Origin: Candidatus Peregrinibacteria bacterium
GTDB lineage: Bacteria > Patescibacteriota > Gracilibacteria > UM-FILTER-43-11
DNA length: 56,323 nucleotides
NCBI GenBank assembly: GCA_016932505.1
Contig: JAFGCT010000012.1
Span: forward strand, 1-56,323
Direction of reading: 5' to 3'
A program made the translations under genes and the position numbers. Below, in pieces: positions 7,078 through 13,935 of the stretch. The notes under the pieces were generated by a model. It searched no databases, had not been told where the DNA came from, and was given only the letters and a program-made list of their open reading frames with translations. The first letter of the stretch is position 1, and every line of letters starts with the position of its first letter.

Positions 7078-8157
7078 TTAATTTTGTCTTATTATTAAAG
7101 GTAATGTCATATTCTGAATTTCTACTACTTTTACTCCTGCAATCAATGGATCACGATTGGCTTTAATTGCAGTAATTAGATTTTCCAGCTTAGGTTTAAA
7201 GAAAACATAATAACCCTGAAGATTTGTATATGCGCCTAATTTTGCTTTAATTTCCGATTCCTCTTTTTGTAAACCTATAAAATCACCGAGTTGTTGTTCA
7301 GCATTTGGTCCATTAAACATTTCTAGATTACTGAAAAATGCTTGTTCGCTTGCGGTTATTAAATTTTCTGTATTTAGTGAGTTGCCCTTTAAAAAGTCGA
7401 TTTTATATTGTAAATCATTTATTCGTTCATTTGTTTTTTCCAGAAGTGCGTTGAGAAGACCCAGGTAACTATTTAAAGTGTCTGCTCTGTTTGAAGATTG
7501 GTTTAGGTGTTGGAATAAATCAACAGAAAGGGCGTTATTAATTTGTGTGAGAATTTGAGTATCTTTTTGAAGAGTAGAATTTATATCTATGGTTTTTTCT
7601 CCAAGGTAGTAAGTTGTTAAAAGGCTTTTTTGAAAAGATTTGGCCATTTGCTGGTCCATTTTAGTGAGATGCTGTCCTGTACTAATCATGTTTGTGAGCC
7701 ATATACTGTTTTTCATGGCATCTTTTACAAAAAGTCCTTCTTGGCTTTCGCCTTCCAGTATCACATTCATTTCCGGGGGTCTTCTTGTTATAGGTGTATC
7801 ACCGACTAATTGTGTTGTATATAAACCTGTCATCTGAGCCTGAAAAGTAACTTTATCAAGATGTTTACCATCTAAGTCTGAAGCCATTTCATCAACCTTA
7901 TAACTTCCAAGTGCCCCTGTTTGATAACCGTGAACCTGTACATTTGGAGCTTTTCCATTTGGAGTAAAGAAATTTACAATATCTCCCCAGCTTAAAAATA
8001 TTATAATTGTTGTTAATGTAGCTAGAAAGGTTGTAAAAAATATACTCCAAACTTTTTCACGATAAACCGGCCTTTTAAGTAGGTCTTTTAAATTTTTATG
8101 CGCTTCGTCATGCTTTGTGGCATGTTGCCTTACATGGTGTATTGGATGGTTTGTCAT
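7078..8157 (-). CDS. Membrane-anchored coiled-coil protein of unknown function
   Basis: This 359-aa protein has a His-rich cytosolic N-terminus (HPIHHVRQHATKH), one membrane helix at about residues 37-58 and a long extracytoplasmic part with heptad-like Leu/Asn patterns (about 170-330), suggesting helical bundles. I do not recognise a family. A longer frame would start at 8211, but that lies at the -35 of a good promoter, so the ATG at 8157 was chosen; it is about 19 nt from the predicted transcription start. A surface or envelope role is likely from topology only. Confidence 0.7.
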   Translation of the reverse strand: MTNHPIHHVRQHATKHDEAHKNLKDLLKRPVYREKVWSIFFTTFLATLTTIIIFLSWGDIVNFFTPNGKAPNVQVHGYQTGALGSYKVDEMASDLDGKHLDKVTFQAQMTGLYTTQLVGDTPITRRPPEMNVILEGESQEGLFVKDAMKNSIWLTNMISTGQHLTKMDQQMAKSFQKSLLTTYYLGEKTIDINSTLQKDTQILTQINNALSVDLFQHLNQSSNRADTLNSYLGLLNALLEKTNERINDLQYKIDFLKGNSLNTENLITASEQAFFSNLEMFNGPNAEQQLGDFIGLQKEESEIKAKLGAYTNLQGYYVFFKPKLENLITAIKANRDPLIAGVKVVEIQNMTLPLIIRQN

Positions 8158-8182
8158 TATTTGGGTTCTATGACTTCTATTT

Positions 8183-8211
8183 ATTATATCACTTTTTTGG
8201 CTAAAATACAA
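8183..8211 (-). promoter_or_regulatory. Leftward promoter, decides the 8157 start
   Basis: Read leftward: TTGTAT (8211-8206), 17 bp, TATAAT (8188-8183), with TGA as extended -10. Confidence 0.7.
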
Positions 8212-8286
8212 TTAAATAAGACTAAAAACTTATAAACTAATAAACTCTTAAAGCTAGTAACAATTAGTTCTTCCGTTATAAGCTAA

Positions 8287-8329
8287 GTTGTTGTATCGTT
8301 ATAGTGTTATTTCGTTATTTCGTTATAAG
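8287..8329. repeat. Octamer-type repeats (CGTTATTT)
   Basis: CGTTATAG/TGTTATTT/CGTTATTT/CGTTATAA steps of about 8 bp directly precede the glycosyltransferase start. Related CGTTATTT units occur near 13205 and 22035, and as the reverse complement near 28805. Confidence 0.55.
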
Positions 8330-8330
8330 T

Positions 8331-9446
8331 ATGAAAATAGGAATCGATGCCAGAATGTATGGTGTTAGTTTTACAGGAATAGGGCGGTATACATCCGAAA
8401 TGATTGAAAATCTTGCAAAGCTGGATATTGAAAATGAATATGTTGTTTTTATGAGGAAAGAGGCTTATGAATCTTTTACTCCACCAAATAATAGATTTAA
8501 AAAGGTAATGGCTGATTTTTCACATTATTCTTTTGCTGAGCAAATTGGTTTTTTGAAAGTTTTAAATAAGGAAAAGCTTGATTTAATGCATTTTACACAT
8601 TTTAATGCCCCGCTTTTTTATAATAAACCTTATGTTGTTACTATTCATGACCTTACGCTTTCATTTTTTCCTGGCAAAAAGATGACAAATATTTTTCATA
8701 GAATCGCTTACCATATGGTAATTAAAACTGTTACAAAAAAGGCAAAGAAGATAATAGCCGTATCCGAAAATACAAAAAAAGATTTAATAAATGCGTTAAA
8801 AATCAATCCTGACAAAATTTCTGTTATTTACAATGGTGTTAATCCAAAATTTGGCGATGTCGATCCGACTCCAAGGCCTGATCTAATGAAGAAACTTGGA
8901 TTGCAGAAGCCTTTTTTCCTTTATACAGGTGTTTGGCGTGATCATAAGAATATAGTAGGTTTAATTAAAGCGTTTGATGCTTTTAATAAAGAGGTTGGCA
9001 ATCAATATAATCTTGTAATAACAGGGCCTCATAATCCCACTTATCACGAAATTCCGGATTTGGTCCGTGAGTTAAAAATTGAGAGCGATGTTCATTTGGT
9101 AGGGCTGGTTTCTGAAGCTGATCTTTTTGGATTATATAAGAATGCTCTTTCATATATTTTTCCATCTTTTTATGAAGGATTTGGTTTGCCACCACTTGAA
9201 GCTATGCAATGTGGAACACCTGTTGCTGCATCTAACGTTTCCGCTACCCCAGAAGTTTGCGGAGAGGGGAATGCATTGTTTTTTGATCCTTATAGTATTG
9301 ATGATATGAAAAAGGCGATGAAGACAATGGCGACTGACCCTTCTATTCGTCAGCGACTTATAGATAGGGGGTTTGAGAGGGTGAAATTTTTTAGTTGGGA
9401 GAAGATGACAAAGAGCGTGTTGAATGTTTATAATTCGATTAAATAA
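8331..9446 (+). CDS. GT4-family glycosyltransferase
   Basis: A 371-aa retaining glycosyltransferase of the GT-B fold. The N-terminal domain begins MKIGIDARM with the G-x-G-R-Y acceptor-side loop (GIGRYT). The C-terminal nucleotide-sugar domain has [22 protein letters not shown] (about residues 275-296), with the E-x7-E donor-binding glutamates of GT4 enzymes. It would transfer a sugar from an NDP- or GDP-sugar to a cell-envelope glycan; substrate not predictable. The ATG at 8331 is preferred to an upstream GTG because it starts the conserved KIGIDA strand. Confidence 0.9.
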   Translation: MKIGIDARMYGVSFTGIGRYTSEMIENLAKLDIENEYVVFMRKEAYESFTPPNNRFKKVMADFSHYSFAEQIGFLKVLNKEKLDLMHFTHFNAPLFYNKPYVVTIHDLTLSFFPGKKMTNIFHRIAYHMVIKTVTKKAKKIIAVSENTKKDLINALKINPDKISVIYNGVNPKFGDVDPTPRPDLMKKLGLQKPFFLYTGVWRDHKNIVGLIKAFDAFNKEVGNQYNLVITGPHNPTYHEIPDLVRELKIESDVHLVGLVSEADLFGLYKNALSYIFPSFYEGFGLPPLEAMQCGTPVAASNVSATPEVCGEGNALFFDPYSIDDMKKAMKTMATDPSIRQRLIDRGFERVKFFSWEKMTKSVLNVYNSIK

Positions 9447-9448
9447 TT

Positions 9449-9511
9449 GTGCGGAGTGCGAAGTGCGATGTTCGACGCACTCCGCACCCCGCACTCCGCA
9501 CATCGTACAAT
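9449..9511. repeat. GC-rich heptamer array with central inversion
   Basis: Seven-base units GTGCGGA, GTGCGAA, GTGCGAT, GTTCGAC are followed by GCACTCC, GCACCCC, GCACTCC, GCACATC, GTACAAT. The second half is the reverse sense of the first, so GTGCGGAGTGCG (9449-9460) can pair with CGCACTCCGCAC at 9476-9487 or 9490-9501. It fills the spacer before the DciA-like gene. Confidence 0.75.
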
Positions 9512-9515
9512 TCAA

Positions 9516-9827
9516 ATGGATAAAATAGGAAACATCATAGGAATACGATTAAATCAACATAAACTTGGCGAATCAGCTCGGGCATCTGAGGTTATTTACA
9601 AAGCGAATGAATATTTATGTAAAACACTTAAGTGTGAGGCTGACGATGTTCGGGCATGCCAGTTAAAGAATGGTATTCTTTGGGTTAGGGTGGGTAATGC
9701 AACGTGGGGGCAGGAGGTTTGGGGGGTGACAAGCCTGCTTCTCAAAACACTTCACAACGAGTATGGAAGTACTTTAGTTAAGAGGATAAGGACAATGAGC
9801 AAGCGTAATGACGAAATGTTTCAGTAA
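9516..9827 (+). CDS. DUF721 protein, DciA-like
   Basis: A 103-aa protein matching the DUF721 core: N-terminal helices, then KNGILWVRVGNATWGQEV (about 49-66), in which a beta strand is followed by W-x-x-E/Q-x and a helix, then LLLKTLHNEYGSTLVKRIR. DUF721 is the domain of DciA, which loads the replicative helicase in bacteria without DnaC/DnaI. The start at 9516 lies just after the heptamer array; an upstream in-frame start would translate that array and was rejected. Family assignment is good, exact function inferred. Confidence 0.72.
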   Translation: MDKIGNIIGIRLNQHKLGESARASEVIYKANEYLCKTLKCEADDVRACQLKNGILWVRVGNATWGQEVWGVTSLLLKTLHNEYGSTLVKRIRTMSKRNDEMFQ

Positions 9828-9900
9828 TTTTAATTGTTAAACTTTTTCATCATTTCGCTATGGTAAGTCAAAATGTTAAAAAATTGTTATGTTTTTTTGT

Positions 9901-9929
9901 TTGACATTGATTTGAATCTTATATAAGCT
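9901..9929 (+). promoter_or_regulatory. Probable rpsP promoter
   Basis: TTGACA (9901-9906) with TAAGCT (9924-9929) at 17 bp. The -35 is perfect and the -10 weaker; an overlapping TATAAG gives a 15-bp spacer. Confidence 0.5.
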
Positions 9930-9974
9930 ACTTGAGAACTAAACATTCAGTTAATTATTTAATCAATTTCAGTT

Positions 9975-10496
9975 GTGCTAAGAATTCGCTTACAACGTAC
10001 AGGTCGTAAAAAAAGGCCAAGTTATCGTATCGTAGTCGCAGAACACAGTGCTGCAGCTACTAAAAACAATTATATAGAGGCATTAGGGCATTATAATCCA
10101 ATTTCTAAAGAGAAATCTTTAGAGGTAGATAAAGACAAATTGTTAGAATGGATTAAGAAAGGTGCTAAACCATCAAATACATTGGCACGTCTCCTTAAAG
10201 GTGACGGACTTAAGGGTATGGAGCCTTATATTGTGGAAATGAAGGATAAGAAAAAGAAGAAAGAGGAAGAGGCTAAGCCAGAGCCTAAAAAAGAGGAAGC
10301 TTCTACTGAAGAATCAGTAGCTGAAGAACCAGTAGCTGAGGAAGCTCCTGCTGAAGAGCCAGTAGCTGAGGAAGCTCCTGCTGAAGAACCAGTAGCTGAG
10401 GAAGCTCCTGCTGAAGAACCAGTAGCTGAGGAAGCTCCTGCTGAAGAAAAGCCAGCTGAAGAGCCGGTTGAAGAAGGGGAAACTAAAGAGGGTTAA
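9975..10496 (+). CDS. rpsP: Ribosomal protein S16 with long acidic repeat tail
   Basis: Small-subunit protein S16. Residues 1-90 are the S16 core (MLRIRLQRTGRKKRPSYRIV ... ALGHYNPI). S16 proteins usually end near residue 80-110. Here about 80 more residues follow: a Lys-rich hinge (KDKKKKKEEEAK) and then Glu/Ala/Pro repeats (AEEPVAEEAP), encoded by four 30-bp tandem DNA units. The start is GTG at 9975. khpA follows after a hairpin terminator, a common rpsP-khpA order, but rimM and trmD are not next. Confidence 0.95.
   Translation: MLRIRLQRTGRKKRPSYRIVVAEHSAAATKNNYIEALGHYNPISKEKSLEVDKDKLLEWIKKGAKPSNTLARLLKGDGLKGMEPYIVEMKDKKKKKEEEAKPEPKKEEASTEESVAEEPVAEEAPAEEPVAEEAPAEEPVAEEAPAEEPVAEEAPAEEKPAEEPVEEGETKEG
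10321..10440 (+). repeat. In-frame 30-bp minisatellite in rpsP, four units
   Basis: Four units of 30 bp (10321-10350, 10351-10380, 10381-10410, 10411-10440) are near identical; the only change seen is A/G in GAAGAACC versus GAAGAGCC. Each encodes ten residues of the AEEPVAEEAP pattern. Such an array can expand or contract in frame. Confidence 0.95.
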
Positions 10497-10510
10497 CTTT
10501 AAACATTATT

Positions 10511-10535
10511 CCCGCTTTGCGGGACAGATTTTTTT
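10511..10535 (+). terminator. Terminator after rpsP
   Basis: A CCCGC-TTT-GCGGG hairpin followed five bases later by a run of seven T. It may attenuate transcription into khpA. The same CCCGCnnnGCGGG palindrome occurs in the 5S duplicate at 649-663. Confidence 0.6.
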
Positions 10536-10562
10536 CATTTTTAATTTTTAATTACAAAAATT

Positions 10563-10907
10563 ATGGCTGATGATCCATCAATTGGGGCTGATAAAGATTT
10601 TGTCGAATATGTCGTAAAATCTATTGTGAGCCAGCCTGAAAAAGTTGTAGTTACTCGTACAGTTGATGACATGGGTGTTCTTTTAACACTTCAGGTCGCC
10701 AAAGAAGATATGGGTAAAGTTATCGGAAGAAGCGGACAAACTGCAAAATCTATCAGAATTTTACTTCGTGTTATCGGATCTAAAGATAATATCCGTGTTA
10801 ACATGAAAATCGTTGAACCAGAAGGCGGAGAGGTAAGAGGTGGAGAGCTTGAGGAAGACGTAAAAGAAGAAAAAAGCATTTTAGATGAACCTGAGCTTGA
10901 GGTATAA
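10563..10907 (+). CDS. khpA: KH-domain RNA-binding protein KhpA
   Basis: A 114-aa protein with one type II KH-like domain; the GxxG RNA-contact loop is in GKVIGRSGQTAKSIR (about residues 52-66). KhpA binds RNA, acts with KhpB in several bacteria and affects cell elongation and division. It has a C-terminal acidic extension beyond the KH core. Its position after rpsP matches the widespread gene order. No Shine-Dalgarno is visible. Confidence 0.9.
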   Translation: MADDPSIGADKDFVEYVVKSIVSQPEKVVVTRTVDDMGVLLTLQVAKEDMGKVIGRSGQTAKSIRILLRVIGSKDNIRVNMKIVEPEGGEVRGGELEEDVKEEKSILDEPELEV

Positions 10908-10942
10908 TCACCTTAGATTAGTTCTTTAATTATATAAACTGC

Positions 10943-11314
10943 ATGGAAAGTGGACTAATGGTCACACAGGAATTTAATATTGTTGACCTTATCAATTTGG
11001 CTGTAGCAATTGCAATTATTCTAGCCGGTACGCTTTCCGTGTTTTATATATTTGTTGGAGGTATTTCTTTTATTTTATCCGGTGGGCAAGAGGATAAAAT
11101 TAAGCAGGCTGTTCATACAATCCGTTATGCAATTATAGGTCTTATCGTTACAATAATGTCCGTTACTATTATTAAAATAGTAGGTTATGTTTTTGGTTTT
11201 GATCTTTTAAGCCTAATTAGCTGGGATAGGATTTCCCAATTAATGAGTGATTTAATTGATAGAATTGTATCTGGTAGTAGTCCAGGGATGCCAGGAAGTG
11301 GCTCTTTGCGATAA
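10943..11314 (+). CDS. Pilin-like small membrane protein (VirB2/TrbC type)
   Basis: A 123-aa protein with two membrane helices, about residues 16-43 and 60-83, joined by a short basic loop with SGGQEDKIKQAVHTIRYA. The arrangement (helix, GG, charged loop, helix with Val/Ile) resembles VirB2/TrbC-type pilin subunits that are frequent as orphan pilin genes in CPR genomes. The C-terminus is Ser/Gly-rich. An alternative ATG lies five codons downstream. No other conjugation genes are nearby, so a role in secretion is inference. It follows khpA by 35 bp. Confidence 0.6.
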   Translation: MESGLMVTQEFNIVDLINLAVAIAIILAGTLSVFYIFVGGISFILSGGQEDKIKQAVHTIRYAIIGLIVTIMSVTIIKIVGYVFGFDLLSLISWDRISQLMSDLIDRIVSGSSPGMPGSGSLR

Positions 11315-11320
11315 TGCAAA

Positions 11321-11395
11321 GATTTGTGATTTGTGAATTGTGATGTCTGATTTAATTTGTTTTTTTGTTACATTAAAATTCACAAATCAAAATTA
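11321..11395. repeat. GATTTGT heptamers with inverted partner
   Basis: GATTTGT, GATTTGT, GAATTGT, GATGTCT at 7-bp steps (11321-11348) face ATTCACAAATCA (about 11380-11391) of opposite sense. The pair sits between two convergent genes and could form a hairpin. Confidence 0.6.
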
Positions 11396-12007
11396 CTCAT
11401 CCTCTCCCATAGCGCTTATCTGAATATTTTTCCAGTCATAAGGGAATTTAAAGTTTTCAAATGCACGGACAAGTGTTGCAAAAAAGCTCCATGCACTTTC
11501 TTTGTTAAAGACAAATGCATTGCCTGATTCTTGTACAGGATCGTAATTTTTTACAAAATCCTGATCACTGACAATTGGCACAACACCGTAGTTCATAGCC
11601 TTTTTTACTTCCTCCAGGCATTCTTCGCCATCACAGGGCGCAAGAATCATATTTGAAGCTGCGTATATTTTTCTTTTATTATCATCGTTATCAGGAATAA
11701 TAATAATTTGTTTTTCGTTATCCTTGGCAAGTTCAGTAAAATATTGCTGATATTTAGGAGTACCTATTCCAGTCAATACAATCTCGACTGGTAATTCCAA
11801 TATACCATTCATTACATCTTGAATAATGCTTATGTTGTTTTTTTCGGTAAGTGGATATGTAATACATAAAAGAGGTACTTTTTTATCGTAAGGTAAGCCG
11901 AAATCCTGACAAAAAGCGATTTTGTTTTTTTCCTTATTCTGAATCATCTTTTTGCTGTATTTTTGATAAATTTTATTATCGTAAGCAGGTGTGATACTAT
12001 TAGGCAT
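11393..12007 (-). CDS. Orphan C-terminal domain of GT5 glycogen synthase-like protein
   Basis: A 204-aa protein resembling only the second Rossmann half of bacterial glycogen/starch synthase: YSKKMIQNKEKNKIAFCQDFGLP, then VPLLCITYPLTEKNNISII, an LTGIGTPKYQQYF strand-loop, IYAASNMILAPCDGEECLEEVKKAMNYGVVPIV, and an ending like GNAFVF...WSFFATLVRAFE. In GT5 enzymes this half binds ADP-glucose and carries the catalytic Glu. The N-terminal acceptor half (about 240 aa) is absent and no remnant is seen upstream. It has its own promoter, so it may be a repurposed domain. Confidence 0.7.
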   Translation of the reverse strand: MPNSITPAYDNKIYQKYSKKMIQNKEKNKIAFCQDFGLPYDKKVPLLCITYPLTEKNNISIIQDVMNGILELPVEIVLTGIGTPKYQQYFTELAKDNEKQIIIIPDNDDNKRKIYAASNMILAPCDGEECLEEVKKAMNYGVVPIVSDQDFVKNYDPVQESGNAFVFNKESAWSFFATLVRAFENFKFPYDWKNIQISAMGEDE

Positions 12008-12080
12008 ATGTTAATTTGATTGAAAATTAAGGATCCAAAATTAATTACAAATTTCTAATTTTGAATTTTCTTATCTCTTT

Positions 12081-12089
12081 ATTATAGCA
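12081..12089 (-). promoter_or_regulatory. Extended -10 promoter, leftward
   Basis: Read leftward: TGCTATAAT (12089-12081). The -35 at 17 bp is weak (TTTATT, 12109-12104). It would drive the GT5-like gene with a leader of about 65 nt. Confidence 0.5.
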
Positions 12090-12176
12090 TAGTTTTATCG
12101 CAAAATAAAGGCTAAAAACTGCTCATAATACATTTATCATTTGTCAAATTAGCTAAATATTTCCTAAATAAATTTC

Positions 12177-13121
12177 GTGGACGATCAAATATTTGAAGAA
12201 AAACAGAAGGGGGAGAAGAGACTTATTATAATTGATGGCAATCACCTTATACATAGAGCATTCCATGCTATTCAGAATCCGTTGCATACATCAAAAGGGG
12301 AGCAGACTAATGCAATTTATGGATTTGCCAGTATGCTTTTAAATATTATTGAGCTTGATGACCCCGATTATATAGTTATGACATTTGATGAAAAGGCTCC
12401 TACTTTTCGTCATGACGAACATGAAGGTTATAAGGCGACTCGTGCAAAATCTCCTGATGCGCTTTATGAACAGATCCCTCGCATTCGTGAGCTAATTGAG
12501 CGATTTAAAATGGCTAAATTTTCTCAGGAAGGTTTTGAAGCGGATGACTTAATGGGGACTCTTGCACGAAAGGCGGCAAAAGAGGGGATTGTAACCTATA
12601 TAGTAACTGGAGATATGGATGCTCTACAGTTAATCGATCCTATGACCTATGTTGTTTTTCCACATAAGGGTTACAGGGAGCCAATGGTTTATAATAAAGA
12701 AGAAGTCATAAAAAAATATGGCATTACTCCAGAACAAGTTATCGATTTTAAGGCTCTAATGGGTGATACATCAGATAATATAAAAGGTGTTGAAGGTATT
12801 GGTGTTGTAGGAGCGACAAAGCTCTTAAATGAGTACAAGACGCTTGATGGTATTTATGAACATTTAGAGGATATTAAGGGCTCTATTCACGATAAACTGG
12901 CAAACGGCAAAGAAGACGCGTATTTTTCACAAAGGATGGCTACAATTGTTACAGATGTACCTTGTGATTTTGATCCTAAAAAAGCTTCTCTTGAAAAGTT
13001 GGATTATATAGGACTTGAGAAGTTTTTTGAAGAAATGGAGATGCGTAGTCTTCAGCGTCGTATTAAAAAAATGATACCCGATGAACAATTATTGGGAGAG
13101 AATCAGATGAGCCTCTTTTAG
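12177..13121 (+). CDS. 5'-3' exonuclease (PolA N-domain type), stand-alone
   Basis: A 314-aa flap/5' exonuclease for RNA primer removal and repair. It has the acidic metal sites expected of the family: IIDGNHLIHRAF near residue 20, TFDEKAPTFRHDEH, FEADDLMGTLA, VTGDMDALQL and LMGDTSDNIKGVEGIG, the last leading into the helix-hairpin-helix. No polymerase domain follows. The protein ends in QMSLF, which fits the bacterial sliding-clamp-binding pentapeptide (QxxLF); this could recruit the free exonuclease to the replisome. The start is GTG at 12177, with no other good start before the conserved motif. Confidence 0.92.
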   Translation: MDDQIFEEKQKGEKRLIIIDGNHLIHRAFHAIQNPLHTSKGEQTNAIYGFASMLLNIIELDDPDYIVMTFDEKAPTFRHDEHEGYKATRAKSPDALYEQIPRIRELIERFKMAKFSQEGFEADDLMGTLARKAAKEGIVTYIVTGDMDALQLIDPMTYVVFPHKGYREPMVYNKEEVIKKYGITPEQVIDFKALMGDTSDNIKGVEGIGVVGATKLLNEYKTLDGIYEHLEDIKGSIHDKLANGKEDAYFSQRMATIVTDVPCDFDPKKASLEKLDYIGLEKFFEEMEMRSLQRRIKKMIPDEQLLGENQMSLF

Positions 13122-13201
13122 CTATTAGTTTTAGCTATCAGCTGTTAGTTCATTGCTCAGCTATTTTATGAGTTTTTTTTAATAACGATATAACACTAAT
13201 A

Positions 13202-13258
13202 TAAAATTATTTTGATATCTCGTTATTTTGTTATCTCGTTGTTTCGTTTTTTGGTTAT
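13202..13258. repeat. Octamer-type repeats (CTCGTTAT)
   Basis: CTCGTTAT, TTTGTTAT, CTCGTTGT, TTCGTTTT and TTGGTTAT step at 8 bp and run into the trkA promoter, supplying its -35. Confidence 0.55.
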
Positions 13259-13267
13259 GTGTATAAT
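13239..13267 (+). promoter_or_regulatory. Promoter of the trkA-trkH-transporter unit
   Basis: TTGTTT (13239-13244), 17 bp, TATAAT (13262-13267). The trkA ATG is 27 bp beyond the -10. Confidence 0.6.
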
Positions 13268-13293
13268 AAGTCCGTAAATTAAAACAAAAATAT

Positions 13294-13935
13294 ATGAAAA
13301 TAATGATAATAGGCGGGGGGACTACTGGGCTGACTCTCGCGAATTTATTAGGGGAAGATCACGAAATTACTATCATTGAAAAAGAGGCTGAGGTTGCAAA
13401 GGATATAGCGGATAAGACACATGCGCTTGTTGTTGAAGGTGACGGCAGTGATATTTCGATATTAAAAGATGCAAATTTTACCGAAATGGATGCCATTGTT
13501 ACTACTGCGGATGACAAAACAAATCTGATGGTATGTGAAATAGGAAAAAGTGAAGAGATTGCTAAAATAATATCTCTTGTTAATGAACCTAAGAATGAAG
13601 AGTTATTTGCAAGTCTTGGAATTGTTCATCTTGTGTCTGTTGTTGGCACAAATATTACTGCAATTAAAAAATTACTTTATCAAATAGGAGATGCTCGTAT
13701 TATTGCGCAGATAGGTCAGGGGGAAATACAAATTCTAGAGCTTATTATTGCAGAAGAAAGCAGGCTTGTTGGTAAGGAGGCTCAAATTCATGGAGCTTCA
13801 ATTTCTGTTATTTATCGGAGTGGTGAGTTACTGATTCCTAAACAAAATACAATTCTGGAAAAAGGAGATCTTATTATTTTTGTGGCTAAGACAGTTGATC
13901 TTCCTAAAATTACAGATTTAATTACAGGTAAATGA
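13294..13935 (+). CDS. trkA: Potassium uptake regulator TrkA/KtrA (single RCK)
   Basis: A cytosolic gating subunit of the Trk/Ktr potassium channel. The 213-aa protein has one RCK-N Rossmann domain, with the nucleotide-binding loop GGGTTG near residue 7 and an acidic residue ending strand 2 (IIEKE), and one RCK-C domain from about residue 130. E. coli TrkA has this unit twice (458 aa), so this is the short KtrA/CeoB form, expected to form an octameric ring. Its UGA stop overlaps the trkH start (ATGA), so the two are co-translated. This overlap also shows that UGA is read as stop. Confidence 0.92.
   Translation: MKIMIIGGGTTGLTLANLLGEDHEITIIEKEAEVAKDIADKTHALVVEGDGSDISILKDANFTEMDAIVTTADDKTNLMVCEIGKSEEIAKIISLVNEPKNEELFASLGIVHLVSVVGTNITAIKKLLYQIGDARIIAQIGQGEIQILELIIAEESRLVGKEAQIHGASISVIYRSGELLIPKQNTILEKGDLIIFVAKTVDLPKITDLITGK

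Noticed and set aside
8158-8211. Longer start for the coiled-coil membrane protein
   Set aside because: The extension covers the -10 and -35 of its own promoter.
9447-9515. Upstream in-frame start for the DciA-like gene
   Set aside because: It would translate the heptamer array; the DUF721 core begins after the ATG at 9516.
13932-13935. Possible UGA recoding (Gly, as in Gracilibacteria and Absconditabacteria)
   Set aside because: UGA ends several full-length genes (trkA, nadM, prmC, the M24 peptidase), and conserved proteins contain no in-frame UGA.
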